Below are positions 7,465 through 17,108 of a DNA stretch of 41,227 bases, in pieces. Within the stretch, counting starts at the first letter, position 1. Each line of letters begins with the position of its first letter. The position numbers and the translations under genes were made by a program. The notes beneath the pieces were generated by a model, which had not been told where the DNA came from, searched no databases, and was given only the letters and a program-made list of their open reading frames with translations. This stretch comes from Schinkia azotoformans LMG 9581. Its GTDB lineage: Bacteria > Bacillota > Bacilli > Bacillales > Bacillaceae_J. The DNA is taken from positions 1-41,227 of the forward strand of contig NZ_AJLR01000117.1 of the NCBI RefSeq assembly GCF_000307855.1. Reading direction: 5' to 3'.

Positions 7465-7911
7465 AAGAATGTATAATTATTAAACTTAGCTTTTAAGGCT
7501 CTTGCAAGAAACCAAAATATAAAAGTGGCAACCTTTATAATAATTGTTCAACTTTCGCTCCAATAAAACAAGTACTATTTGTTGAACTTAATGAGATTAA
7601 GATCCATCTATCTGTTATCCCGCTTGACAATTTAATTTTTGTAAAAACGGAAGGCGTCTCGTTCGTAGGTATCGTGTGATTCTCGAAAAATCACTATCAT
7701 ACAGAAGAGGCGCTCACTATATAACGACCGAAACATTCAATACAATCAACTACCAAAAAAAATTTGATTCTATGTTTTTTCTAGATTGAAGTAAAAAATA
7801 TTTACGCAATAAGCAAAAGCTAAAAAATTTTCAATCATAAAGACTTGGTCCTCTTCAGGATGATTAAGAGGATAGATAAACGGTAAAACTTTTGGGGGAA
7901 GTTGGTGATTT
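7465..7911 (+). other. 447-nt gap with a candidate structured RNA
   Basis: No gene is seen between the broken secreted-protein copy and the small membrane protein, although these are 24 nt apart in the intact cassette. The stretch is AT-rich and holds one long imperfect hairpin (7653-7714) with a TTGACA at 7624-7629 but no good -10 partner. Confidence 0.4.
7653..7714 (+). ncRNA. Long imperfect hairpin, possible structured RNA
   Basis: GGCGTCTC pairs with GAGGCGCT (with wobbles), an intermediate arm includes GTA-GTATC/GAT-ATAC pairings, and an apical GTGATT pairs with AATCAC around CTCGAAA. It does not end in a T-run, so a simple terminator is unlikely. It could be an RNA element or the remains of a mobile element. 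Confidence 0.25.
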
Positions 7912-8118
7912 ATGATATTATTTTTGATTCAATTCAGTTTCCTAATAAATCCAATTTTCGCAATTGTTTTTTGTATAAATCTAATATTGTTAATAAAAAA
8001 AGTCGCTAAAGACCCAAATGCAGATATCGAAAAACATGCCGTGTGGTTAACAATATCCGCTATGTATATAGTGCTTTCCTTAACCGCCTTGCTAAACCTC
8101 ATTTTGAATCGGCTTTAA
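7912..8118 (+). CDS. Two-helix small membrane protein, 68 aa (cassette copy 2)
   Basis: Paralogue of the 69-aa protein at 4953-5162. Hydrophobic segments cover about residues 2-28 and 43-65, joined by a charged loop KKVAKDPNADIEKH. Shared positions include SFL-NP, A-VF, NL, LI, V-KD, W, IS, YI and LT. The ribosome binding site GGTGATTT is good and the frame is intact, so this partner survives although its secreted-protein gene upstream is broken. An orphan survivor fits an immunity-like role, but other roles are possible. Confidence 0.6.
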   Translation: MILFLIQFSFLINPIFAIVFCINLILLIKKVAKDPNADIEKHAVWLTISAMYIVLSLTALLNLILNRL

Positions 8119-8163
8119 CTTTTTTCTACAAGTTTTATTCAATAAGCACATTTACAACAAAAC

Positions 8164-8197
8164 AGACTACTCCCTATAACCAAATAGGGAGTAGTCT
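8164..8197. terminator. Bidirectional terminator between small ORF and groEL
   Basis: Perfect 14-bp stem AGACTACTCCCTAT / ATAGGGAGTAGTCT with a 6-nt loop. T-rich sequence follows on the plus strand (TTACTTTTTT) and TCTGTTTTGTTG on the minus strand. It separates the converging groEL and 68-aa genes. Confidence 0.9.
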
Positions 8198-8236
8198 TTA
8201 CTTTTTTATAAAACTTCATGCCCGGCTATGCAGGGA

Positions 8237-9862
<1,626 letters not shown>

Positions 9863-9936
9863 TTAAGTAGTACCTCCTCAAAATTATTAATCAGCAGGAT
9901 TCTGATTTTGTTTTATTAATTCTATTAGACAAGGGT

Positions 9937-9965
9937 GATCTACTATGTAAAAAGACTAGTAGATC
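9937..9965 (-). other. Hairpin in groES-groEL spacer
   Basis: GATCTACTA and TAGTAGATC form a perfect 9-bp stem with an 11-nt loop, with no T-run. In a transcript it could be a processing or stability element between groES and groEL. Confidence 0.4.
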
Positions 9966-10038
9966 TATCTCACGAAAAATGAAAGTAAAGTGGGTCTTTG
10001 CACACTTCGTAACTCTATCATTCCGCGTTCAAGACCAC

Positions 10039-10323
10039 TTAGCCAACAATTGCTAAAACATCATTCTCGCGAATAATTAAATATTCTTTACCTTCATATT
10101 TCACTTCTGTACCAGCGTATTTAGAAAAAATGATGCGGTCGCCTTCTTTAACTTCTAAAGCAACTTTCTCACCGTTATCTAATACACGGCCAGTTCCTAC
10201 AGCTACAACACGACCTTCTTGCGGCTTTTCCTTCGCAGTGTCTGGTAAAACAATACCGCTTGCAGTCTTTTCTTCTGCTTCAACAAGCTCAATAACAACA
10301 CGATCACCTAATGGTTTTAACAA
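10039..10323 (-). CDS. groES: 10-kDa co-chaperonin GroES
   Basis: Heptameric lid of the GroEL chamber. The start is a TTG at 10323 giving MLKPLGDRV, as in other Bacillus GroES proteins, with AGGAGGG 8 nt upstream; an in-frame upstream extension has no such support. The product is 94 aa, the family norm. Seen: mobile-loop region [11 protein letters not shown], then [12 protein letters not shown] and the C-terminal VLAIVG. It is the first gene of the groES-groEL operon. Confidence 0.98.
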   Translation of the reverse strand: MLKPLGDRVVIELVEAEEKTASGIVLPDTAKEKPQEGRVVAVGTGRVLDNGEKVALEVKEGDRIIFSKYAGTEVKYEGKEYLIIRENDVLAIVG

Positions 10324-10364
10324 GTGAAACACCCTCCTAAGATAAATTTTAAGTATTTTAATTA

Positions 10365-10391
10365 TTAGCACTCATTAATGCTGAGTGCTAA
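10365..10391 (-). promoter_or_regulatory. CIRCE operator (HrcA binding site)
   Basis: TTAGCACTC, 9 nt, GAGTGCTAA: a perfect match to the CIRCE inverted repeat bound by the heat-shock repressor HrcA. It lies 42 nt upstream of the groES start, at and just after the expected transcription start. Confidence 0.97.
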
Positions 10392-10401
10392 CACATTTAT
10401 T

Positions 10402-10430
10402 ATAATAAATAATTAACTAGATTTTTGCAA
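10402..10430 (-). promoter_or_regulatory. groESL sigma-A promoter
   Basis: On the minus strand TTGCAA (-35) and TATTAT (-10) are separated by 17 nt, and the CIRCE element begins about 10 nt downstream. This is the usual layout of HrcA-controlled groE promoters. Confidence 0.75.
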
Positions 10431-10491
10431 GTAAAAACTATATTTTTTTTGTAAAAATTAACCTCCCTGAACATTATTAACGAAATGTTGA

Positions 10492-10518
10492 AAAACCAAT
10501 CATCTTTTTATTGGTTTT
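10492..10518. other. Hairpin between divergent groES and ydiL promoters
   Basis: AAAACCAAT and ATTGGTTTT are exact inverted repeats around a T-rich loop. It could limit transcription across the divergent promoters or be part of the ydiL leader; no function is assigned. Confidence 0.35.
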
Positions 10519-10578
10519 AAAATAATTATGTTAAAATACAAGAGTGATTCATCTGATTAAACATAAAGGGGTATAACA

Positions 10579-11295
10579 TTGAAAAGCAGATACTTGCTTA
10601 CTATATTAATGTATATTTTTGTACAATTTTCGGGGATCTTGTTTGGTGTGAACTTGCTGCTTCGAAATGGGATCTCAAAGGATGATGCGGTGGCCATTTG
10701 GACGGTCATAAGCTTTAGTGGCGGTTTATTAGTAGTTATTTTGTTGTTATTGCCAGACATCAAAGCCCGTCATAATACTAACAATCGAGTATCAAGAACT
10801 CGTGCAGCAGGCTGGGCGATTTCCGGGATCTTTTTAGCGTTTTTAGCACAGGTTATTGCTGCACAAATTGAAATGATGCTTGGAATCAAAATGGGCTCTG
10901 AAAACACAGAGATTTTAGTAGAAATCGCGATGCAAACACCGATTTTTATTATTGTTACTTCAGTAGTGGGGCCCATTTTCGAAGAAATTATTTTTCGGCA
11001 GATTATCTTTGGCAGTTTATATACAAGATTTAACTTTTGGATTGCCGCTATCATTAGTTCTTTAATTTTTGCAGCTGTCCATTTTGACTTTACACATATC
11101 ATCATCTATACAGCAATGGGGCTTGTGTTTTCCTTTCTTTATGTTAAAACAAAAAGAATTCTGGTTCCGATTGTTGCCCACGTCTCCATGAATACCTTTG
11201 TTGTGTTGGTACGCATCCTATTTGCAGATGATATGGAGAAGCTGCAGAAGCAATATGAACAGGTGCAAAGCTTCGTTGGAGGGTTTTTACAATGA
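10579..11295 (+). CDS. ydiL: CPBP-family intramembrane metalloprotease (YdiL-like), 238 aa
   Basis: Membrane protein with about six hydrophobic segments and the CPBP (Abi/CaaX-protease) motifs: EEIIFR (Glu135, Glu136, Arg140), FAAVHFDFTH (His168, His173) and HVSMN (His201, Asn205). Family members cleave within membranes or protect against bacteriocins; the substrate is not known here. The start is a TTG after AAAGGGG. The divergent position next to groES and the overlap with ydiK match the B. subtilis ydiK-ydiL-groES neighbourhood. Confidence 0.88.
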   Translation: MKSRYLLTILMYIFVQFSGILFGVNLLLRNGISKDDAVAIWTVISFSGGLLVVILLLLPDIKARHNTNNRVSRTRAAGWAISGIFLAFLAQVIAAQIEMMLGIKMGSENTEILVEIAMQTPIFIIVTSVVGPIFEEIIFRQIIFGSLYTRFNFWIAAIISSLIFAAVHFDFTHIIIYTAMGLVFSFLYVKTKRILVPIVAHVSMNTFVVLVRILFADDMEKLQKQYEQVQSFVGGFLQ

Positions 11296-11489
11296 GAACT
11301 TCACCTTATACAATGGCACTCATTTATGGGGCGATGGGTGCTCTCTTTACATATTTAGCGATCCAAAGCGCTAAGGAGACAATTTGGAACTTTTCTACGA
11401 TACTGTTAATGATGATTGCAACCTTCGACTTTTCAACAGCTATTCGATTTATTTTATATAAAAGAATGATTAAAAAAAGAAAATCATAA
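11292..11489 (+). CDS. ydiK: YdiK-like small membrane protein, 65 aa
   Basis: Short membrane protein with two hydrophobic segments (about residues 7-24 and 33-55) and a very basic tail KRMIKKRKS. It overlaps ydiL by 4 nt, so translation is coupled. Size, topology and position match B. subtilis YdiK; the molecular role is unknown. In B. subtilis tatAy-tatCy lie between rex and ydiK, but here ydiK is directly followed by a terminator and convergent rex. Confidence 0.72.
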   Translation: MRTSPYTMALIYGAMGALFTYLAIQSAKETIWNFSTILLMMIATFDFSTAIRFILYKRMIKKRKS

Positions 11490-11524
11490 AACGGCTGCCT
11501 CAAAATAGAGATAGCCGTTTTTCC
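11489..11524 (+). terminator. Terminator after ydiK
   Basis: AAACGGCT pairs with AGCCGTTT around a 16-nt loop and is followed by TTTCC. It overlaps the end of ydiK and closes the ydiL-ydiK unit, facing rex. Confidence 0.75.
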
Positions 11525-11568
11525 ATGTGTACTTTTGAGCAAACTTTCCGGGGCAACCCATAAAATTA

Positions 11569-12207
11569 TTAACTTAATGGGTAATGTTTTAAAAAATAAA
11601 TTAATGACTGCAACTCAACTGCTAAATCAATATGATGAATTCTAATATCTTCCGGGACATTCAGTCTTGCTGGTGTAAAATTCAAAATTCCTTTTATTCC
11701 TGACGTAACGAGGCGGTCCGTTATTGGCTGGGATACCTGTACAGGAACGGTTAAAATGGCAACTTCCAATTCACCTGTGATTTTGCTTTCTAAATCATCT
11801 AAATGATAAACTGGAACACCTCCGATATCTGTGCCGACTTTCGCTGGGTCAACATCAAATGCCATCACAATTTTGGAATTATTGTTTTTCATAAAATTAT
11901 AATGCAAAAAGGCGGTTCCTAAATTTCCTACCCCGATTAAGCACACCTTCACCACTTCATCTTGGCTTAACGTCTGCCTAAAGAAGGACAATAAATAATT
12001 GACATTGTACCCATAACCCTTTTTACCAAGGGCACCAAAATAAGAAAAATCACGGCGAATTGTGGCTGAGTCTACTTTTACCGCATCACTTAATTCTTTT
12101 GAGGAAACACGCTGTTTCCCTGAAGCATGTAAATTCGCTATAAACCGGTAATATAACGGCAAGCGTTTAGCAGTCGCTTGCGGTATTTTGTTTTTATCAA
12201 AAGACAT
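11569..12207 (-). CDS. rex: Redox-sensing transcriptional repressor Rex
   Basis: Cytosolic repressor that reads the NADH/NAD+ ratio and releases fermentation and respiration genes when NADH rises. Its 212 residues are normal. Residues 1-80 are the winged-helix domain, with [27 protein letters not shown] Rossmann NAD-binding fold follows, with [15 protein letters not shown] near 90-105. The start is preceded by GGGGGT. It follows moaC by 18 nt, as in B. subtilis. No clear Rex operator was found in the pdu promoter region, though pdu alcohol dehydrogenases would be a logical target. Confidence 0.96.
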   Translation of the reverse strand: MSFDKNKIPQATAKRLPLYYRFIANLHASGKQRVSSKELSDAVKVDSATIRRDFSYFGALGKKGYGYNVNYLLSFFRQTLSQDEVVKVCLIGVGNLGTAFLHYNFMKNNNSKIVMAFDVDPAKVGTDIGGVPVYHLDDLESKITGELEVAILTVPVQVSQPITDRLVTSGIKGILNFTPARLNVPEDIRIHHIDLAVELQSLIYFLKHYPLS

Positions 12208-12225
12208 ACCATACCCCCGTTCTCC

Positions 12226-12717
12226 TTAATCAATATTTTCCTTTCTCCGAAAATCTCCGCTTTTTCCTCCAGTTTTCTCAACTAAATATGTTCGGCCAAT
12301 AATCATTCCTTTATCTACGGCTTTACACATATCATAAACCGTTAACGCTGTAGCAGTTGCTGCTGTTAAAGCCTCCATCTCGACACCTGTGCTTCCCTTT
12401 GTTTTAACAGTTGTTTCGATATGTAAAATATACTCAGGGGCTTTCTCTTCCCATGAAAAAGAAATATCCACACCCTTTAGCATCAATGGATGACACATCG
12501 GAATCCATTCGGATGTTTTCTTGGCTGCCATCACTCCGGCTACTTGAGCAACAGCTAATACATCGCCCTTTTTCATTTTATTTTCTTTTATTTTTGTATA
12601 GATTTCTTCATTTACTTGTATGCTAGAATGGGCAATGGCAGTACGAGTAGTTTCATTTTTTTCAGTGATATCGACCATTTTCGCACGGCCTTCTTCATTA
12701 AAATGAGTAAAGGACAT
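12226..12717 (-). CDS. moaC: Cyclic pyranopterin monophosphate synthase MoaC
   Basis: With MoaA it converts GTP to cyclic pyranopterin monophosphate, the first step of molybdenum cofactor synthesis. Its 163 residues are normal for the family. Conserved stretches are [16 protein letters not shown] near 14, the active-site [22 protein letters not shown] and [11 protein letters not shown]. The end KSGDFRR is typical. It precedes rex by 18 nt and diverges from the ABC-F gene. The start is supported by GGGAG about 10 nt upstream. Confidence 0.95.
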   Translation of the reverse strand: MSFTHFNEEGRAKMVDITEKNETTRTAIAHSSIQVNEEIYTKIKENKMKKGDVLAVAQVAGVMAAKKTSEWIPMCHPLMLKGVDISFSWEEKAPEYILHIETTVKTKGSTGVEMEALTAATATALTVYDMCKAVDKGMIIGRTYLVEKTGGKSGDFRRKENID

Positions 12718-12808
12718 TCTTCATTCATCTCCCGACTTACACATATTTTAATACAAAAAAGTTTAGGATGATATTTATTTTTGTCAAAAAAGGAGATTTG
12801 TTGCTCGT

Positions 12809-12835
12809 TTGACATTGTATAAGCTAAACTATGAT
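12809..12835 (+). promoter_or_regulatory. Probable promoter of the ABC-F gene
   Basis: TTGACA at 12809-12814 and TATGAT at 12830-12835, with a somewhat short 15-nt spacer, lie 19-45 nt before the ATG. A GAGGTGAACC ribosome binding site follows. Confidence 0.45.
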
Positions 12836-12853
12836 TTGAAGAGGTGAACCGAT

Positions 12854-14791
12854 ATGATACTACTTCAAGTCAACCAACTTACGAAATATTATGGTGCTGA
12901 TCTTATTTTATCTAATATTAAATTAGAAGTACAATCAAAAGATAGAATTGCTCTAGTTGGAAGAAATGGAGCAGGGAAATCTACTTTATTGAAAATTATC
13001 TCAGAACAAATGTCGTATGATGGCGGCGAAATCATTAAGCCAAAAAATTTAATGATCGGTTATCTTGCTCAAGATACCGGCTTGGAATCTAGTCTTTCTA
13101 TTTGGGATGAAATGTTGACTGTTTTTCACCATCTTCAAATAAAAGAAAAGAAGCTGCGTGAACTGGAAACAAAAATGGGTGATCCTTCCTATTTAGATGA
13201 TACCGAAAAATACGAAAAATTATTAAAAGAATACGACGAACTGCAAGTAACCTTCAAGGATGAAGGCGGCTATCAGTATGAAGCTGACATCCGAACGGTT
13301 TTACATGGGCTTAATTTCGGTGATTTTGATTATTCGACAGCGATTGCAACCTTAAGCGGCGGTCAAAAAACCCGCTTGGCAATGGCTAAGCTGCTTTTAA
13401 CAAAGCCGGATTTATTAATTCTTGATGAACCGACGAACCATTTGGATATTGAAACGCTGGGCTGGCTTGAACAATATTTGCAAGGTTATCCTGGTGCTCT
13501 ACTAATCGTCTCCCATGACCGCTATTTTCTAGATAAAGTTGTGACTCAGGTCTATGAATTATCACGGACGAATTGTCGCCGCTATGTAGGAAACTATAGT
13601 AAATATTTAGAGCAAAGTGCAGCCGTTTACGAGCAGGAACTAAAGTCTTTCGAAAAGCAACAAGAGGAAATTGCAAAATTAAAGGATTTCGTCCAAAAAA
13701 ATATTGCAAGAGCGTCAACAACAAAACGGGCACAAAGCCGTAGGAAGCAGCTTGAAAGAATGAAAGTAATGGACCGCCCACTTGGAGATGAAAAGTCAGC
13801 CTCATTTTCCTTTGATATTGAAAGACAAAGCGGCAACGATGTGTTAATGGTGGATTCTTTAACCGTTTCCTATCAAGGAAAGGAGCCGATTCTTACAAAC
13901 GTATCCTTCGGGCTTAAGCGTGAAGAAAGTGTTGCCTTAGTTGGGCCGAATGGAATTGGAAAGTCCACATTGCTTAAGGCGATTACTAAGCAGCTTGAGA
14001 TCCTTACTGGCACGATCAACTACGGGTCCAATGTTACGATTGGCTATTATGACCAGCAGCAGGCAAACTTGACTTCCAATAAAACAGTCTTACATGAACT
14101 ATGGGATGAATATCCATTAAGACAGGAAAAAGAAATTCGAACGATATTAGGGAATTTTTTATTTAGTGGTGATGACGTTTTAAAAATAGTCTCTTCGCTA
14201 AGTGGCGGTGAAAAGGCAAGATTAGCACTCGCCAAACTGATGATGCAGAAGGCAAATCTATTAATTCTCGACGAGCCGACGAACCACTTGGATTTGGATA
14301 GCAAAGAAATACTAGAAAATGCTTTAATCGATTACCCTGGAACGATTCTGTTTGTATCTCATGACCGTTATTTTATAAATCGGTTGGCTACAAGAGTGAT
14401 TGAGTTATCCACAGAAGGACTGGAGTCGTACTTGGGTGATTATGATTATTATGTGAATAAAAAAGCGGAAATGGAAGAATTGGCACAGCTTGAAAATGAA
14501 GGACAATCCTCATCAAAAGTGGTGCAAACAACTCCACCGGAATCGGACAAGGCAAAATATGAACAAGACAAAGAACAGAAAAGAAAAGATCGCCAGCGCC
14601 TACGTCGAATTGAAGAGATCGAACAACAAATTGAACAAATTGAAATGAAAGTCGTTGAAAATGATGAACTATTATGTGACCCTGAAGTTTATCAAGACTA
14701 TGAGAAGGCAGCCAAGTTAACTAGTGAAAACGAAAAATATCATGACCATCTCGAACTCTTGATGGAAGAATGGGAAACTCTACAGGATTAA
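12854..14791 (+). CDS. ydiF: ABC-F family ATPase (YdiF-like), 645 aa
   Basis: Soluble twin-ATPase protein of the ABC-F type; members act on ribosomes, some protecting against antibiotics. No membrane domain is present. Domain 1 has Walker A GRNGAGKSTL (near 37), signature LSGGQKTRLAMAK and Walker B LILDEPTNHLD. A basic linker follows (near 260-310, FVQKNIARASTTKRAQSRR). Domain 2 has GPNGIGKSTL, LSGGEKARLALAK and again LILDEPTNHLD. Residues about 555-645 are a charged coiled-coil C-terminal domain. Length and position beside moaC and rex match B. subtilis YdiF. A resistance role cannot be read from sequence. Confidence 0.9.
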   Translation: MILLQVNQLTKYYGADLILSNIKLEVQSKDRIALVGRNGAGKSTLLKIISEQMSYDGGEIIKPKNLMIGYLAQDTGLESSLSIWDEMLTVFHHLQIKEKKLRELETKMGDPSYLDDTEKYEKLLKEYDELQVTFKDEGGYQYEADIRTVLHGLNFGDFDYSTAIATLSGGQKTRLAMAKLLLTKPDLLILDEPTNHLDIETLGWLEQYLQGYPGALLIVSHDRYFLDKVVTQVYELSRTNCRRYVGNYSKYLEQSAAVYEQELKSFEKQQEEIAKLKDFVQKNIARASTTKRAQSRRKQLERMKVMDRPLGDEKSASFSFDIERQSGNDVLMVDSLTVSYQGKEPILTNVSFGLKREESVALVGPNGIGKSTLLKAITKQLEILTGTINYGSNVTIGYYDQQQANLTSNKTVLHELWDEYPLRQEKEIRTILGNFLFSGDDVLKIVSSLSGGEKARLALAKLMMQKANLLILDEPTNHLDLDSKEILENALIDYPGTILFVSHDRYFINRLATRVIELSTEGLESYLGDYDYYVNKKAEMEELAQLENEGQSSSKVVQTTPPESDKAKYEQDKEQKRKDRQRLRRIEEIEQQIEQIEMKVVENDELLCDPEVYQDYEKAAKLTSENEKYHDHLELLMEEWETLQD

Positions 14792-14825
14792 CGTTCAGAG
14801 AAAATTCTTCTGGACGTTTTTTCTT
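14790..14825 (+). terminator. Terminator after the ABC-F gene
   Basis: AACGTTCAGA pairs with TCTGGACGTT (one mismatch/wobble region) around a 9-nt loop, followed by TTTTCTTG. It begins at the stop codon. Confidence 0.8.
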
Positions 14826-14883
14826 GTGGAATTTTGTCAAATCCATTTCTTCCAGATGTGGGTATTTTTTTTATGTATTCACA

Positions 14884-15066
14884 CTATCCACAGTGTTATT
14901 CACAGATAAACTCACTTTTTTCAGGCACTCCACAAAGTTATTAACATTATCCACAGAAAAATATCGAATTATCCACAATTTTTATGAACACCTACGGAAC
15001 CCATTATGTCGGAATTTGTTGAAGTTATCCACCACATCTCTGAGCTGTGGATAAACTCTGTCCACA
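14884..15066. promoter_or_regulatory. DnaA-box cluster
   Basis: Several copies of the DnaA box TTATNCACA lie in about 180 AT-rich bases: TTATTCACA 14896-14904, TTATCCACA 14947-14955 and 14969-14977, and TGTGGATAA (reverse) 15046-15054, all perfect. One-mismatch copies are CTATCCACA 14884-14892 and TTATCCACC 15025-15033; CTGTCCACA 15058-15066 is weaker. No dnaA or dnaN gene is near, so this is not the main origin as far as visible. B. subtilis has a DnaA-binding cluster at gcp-ydiF (recalled), and this one follows the ydiF-type gene. It probably binds DnaA to tune initiation. Confidence 0.88.
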
Positions 15067-15129
15067 TCCAAAATAAGTCTAGATTTTTTTAAAAATAGTA
15101 TGTGCATTATTGTAATCGTCTTTGAAGTT

Positions 15130-15294
15130 TTAACTTGGCAAAAGCTGAGATTCAGTACTGGGATGATGTTTTCTATAAAACGGTGCAAACGGATCAATGG
15201 AAGCACTTCTTAAAGGACCGTTAATGATGCTTTCCGCTTCCCCATCAAAATGTGGAGTTGCCTGCGTACGTTGACTTTCACTATTACGTGACAT
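15130..15294 (-). CDS. Hypothetical small protein, 54 aa
   Basis: Not recognised. It starts MSRNSESQRTQATPHFDGEA and ends QLLPS, with ATG at 15294 and an AAGGAGATGATC ribosome binding site at good distance. It is hydrophilic, with no membrane segment or Cys, and a central GPLRSASIDPFAPFYR stretch. It fills most of the space between the DnaA-box cluster and the next gene and was missed by a length cut-off. The strong ribosome binding site and uninterrupted frame support it. Confidence 0.6.
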   Translation of the reverse strand: MSRNSESQRTQATPHFDGEAESIINGPLRSASIDPFAPFYRKHHPSTESQLLPS

Positions 15295-15414
15295 ATTGAT
15301 CATCTCCTTAGTCTTAAGATAACTATTTTGAAGATGATCTATTCAAGATGCTATATTTAGCAGTGCACATGGAAATAGTAGGAATATCCTCGCTGATAAA
15401 GGAGATTCTTAGCC

Positions 15415-15717
15415 ATGTCTACATACATAGAAATGAAAAATATATTTATTACAAAGGTTCAAAAGGACGAACAACGGACAATACTTGAGGTTTGCTTCGA
15501 AAATATGCTTGAGCCGAAGTATTGTCGTTTATTTAAAGCTACTTTAGAAAAGGAAAGCGATTGGACCATTCGATCCATCGCTGTGTATGATTCTCGAAAA
15601 GACAGATTTCTCACAGTTGGGTCCCTTTATGCTCCTATTTTGTATGAGGAAATTAAAAATAAAATACTTCAAGCATTTGAGCAAGACGCTGAGTTTGAAC
15701 AACAATTGGCTCAATAG
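15415..15717 (+). CDS. Hypothetical protein, 100 aa
   Basis: Family not recognised. It is a soluble, charged protein (start MSTYIEMKNIF, end EFEQQLAQ) with mixed beta/alpha character and no signal peptide or membrane helix. One Cys pair (Cys27 in EVCFEN and Cys38 in YCRLF) is visible. An AAAGGAGAT ribosome binding site precedes the ATG by about 9 nt. It stands alone, diverging from the 54-aa gene and converging with the DUF4317-type gene. Confidence 0.7.
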   Translation: MSTYIEMKNIFITKVQKDEQRTILEVCFENMLEPKYCRLFKATLEKESDWTIRSIAVYDSRKDRFLTVGSLYAPILYEEIKNKILQAFEQDAEFEQQLAQ

Positions 15718-15772
15718 GGGCTGTCTATAATGAAACATGCCCATTTTAGGTTTTTTCTCGTGTTTCGGGCAC

Positions 15773-15795
15773 GTTCAATGGGCCATTGAACAACT
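15773..15795. terminator. Hairpin between convergent genes
   Basis: GTTCAATGG and CCATTGAAC are exact inverted repeats; CTTTT follows on the plus strand. It lies between the 100-aa gene and the end of the DUF4317-type gene. The weak T-run makes its efficiency uncertain. Confidence 0.45.
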
Positions 15796-15796
15796 T

Positions 15797-16960
15797 TTAA
15801 AATGTTTCCGGAATCAATGTAAAGCCCTCAATCACCGTATCTTCATCCACTTCAATTAGTAAACAACGCTTACCGCTATAGTTGACTTGTTTAACATACT
15901 TCAAATCTTGAGGGCTGATTGAAATATTTGCGACCTTAGTCTGGATTTTAATCGATTTCGTATTATAATTTGGGACGATACTGCTTGCTTTAAATTCGTG
16001 CTTTTCATCATCAATGACTTTTTGAAAAGCTGTTTCTACTTTTTCCGTATTAACATCCTCTACTCCACTCACCTTTAAAACGCGTTCAACGTCTTTGTAG
16101 TCCAATTTTGGCGTTTCTTCCTCTTCATTTTCATCAATGATGCGGTTAATTTCTTCATAAACATTTGCAAGGGTTGACGCGTCAACTTGGTCCCCGACGA
16201 CTTGTTTGACGATTTCTTCGAAAATCGCTTTATCCTCTTGCGCGGTTATAATCTCTTCACCATTCAATACATTCTCGATAAAATCCTCATCAGGTTGATT
16301 TGCTTTTTCAGCACAGTACAAAATGTGATTGACATCTGCTGAATTATCAGTGAAGCATGGAAACAAAAAGCCTGCGACTGGTGAAGCAAGGTTAATGATT
16401 GGATCTACGATTACACTATATTTAAATACTCTCTCCACATAATCAAACATAAGCGTCTTTTTCGGCTGCATCGTTTTATTGATGCTGCAGAGAATGAATT
16501 GATGAGAGTAAACTTCGTCCTGTTCACTCACTTCTGCTTCTTCATTTTTCTTTTTCGTAGGTTTAAAATATTCGCAGCGAATGAAGGTTGCAACCATATC
16601 TTCCGTATGCTGTGCACTTTTAAACATTTTCTCGACGATTACTAGCATTTGTGCCTTCCAGTCCTCTACATCACCCGCTTGCAAACCATCATAAAGAAGA
16701 AGCTGTGTATGGTCCTCGGCTTCACGTTGAAACTTTAATTCAAACAATTTCACATCCAATTGTCCTGTAAGAACCTTTTTGAAGTTGCTCAGGAATAACT
16801 CCTGCTGTTCTTGCTCCAGCATTTGAAACGGCTTACTTTCTTGATGATAAATCTCACTGCTTTCCTTCATAACATATACATTAAAGATATCTTTGATTTT
16901 CATTCGATTATTATTAAGCTTAAATTGTTTTCGAATATCTGCTACATCTTTTTTATTCAT
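15797..16960 (-). CDS. DUF4317-family protein, 387 aa
   Basis: Resembles the DUF4317 family of Firmicutes, whose function is unknown. The start was set at the ATG at 16960 (MNKKDVADIRKQFKLNN), the family-typical N-terminus, with TTAGGAG upstream, rather than an in-frame start 57 nt earlier. It is cytosolic, strongly acidic in residues 250-320 (IDENEEEETPKLDY), and has a C-terminal beta-rich domain from about 325 (ISISPQDLKYVKQ). No catalytic motif is recognised. It is monocistronic, just downstream of the pdu operon terminator. Confidence 0.78.
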   Translation of the reverse strand: MNKKDVADIRKQFKLNNNRMKIKDIFNVYVMKESSEIYHQESKPFQMLEQEQQELFLSNFKKVLTGQLDVKLFELKFQREAEDHTQLLLYDGLQAGDVEDWKAQMLVIVEKMFKSAQHTEDMVATFIRCEYFKPTKKKNEEAEVSEQDEVYSHQFILCSINKTMQPKKTLMFDYVERVFKYSVIVDPIINLASPVAGFLFPCFTDNSADVNHILYCAEKANQPDEDFIENVLNGEEIITAQEDKAIFEEIVKQVVGDQVDASTLANVYEEINRIIDENEEEETPKLDYKDVERVLKVSGVEDVNTEKVETAFQKVIDDEKHEFKASSIVPNYNTKSIKIQTKVANISISPQDLKYVKQVNYSGKRCLLIEVDEDTVIEGFTLIPETF

Positions 16961-17063
16961 AGTTACAGATCCAACTCCTAAGTTTAAGTTTAACTTTTCA
17001 ATTATAAGCAATCTCAAGCTGATTTTGTAGGAGGAATAAGAAAAAACCTCTATCGAAGAAGTT

Positions 17064-17095
17064 AAAAAGGAAGGGTATGGATACCCTTCCTTTTT
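17064..17095. terminator. Terminator of the pdu operon
   Basis: AAAAAGGAAGGGTAT and ATACCCTTCCTTTTT form a perfect 15-bp stem with a two-base loop and T-runs in both directions. It lies 13 nt beyond the last pdu-operon gene on the minus strand. Confidence 0.92.
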
Positions 17096-17108
17096 ATAGT
17101 TTCCCTAC

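Noticed and set aside
10324-10371. Longer GroES start
   Set aside because: It would overlap the CIRCE element and the ribosome binding site; TTG at 10323 gives the exact family N-terminus.
14884-15066. Chromosomal replication origin
   Set aside because: No dnaA, dnaN, rpmH or similar genes are nearby and no clear unwinding element was recognised; the context fits a secondary DnaA-box cluster.
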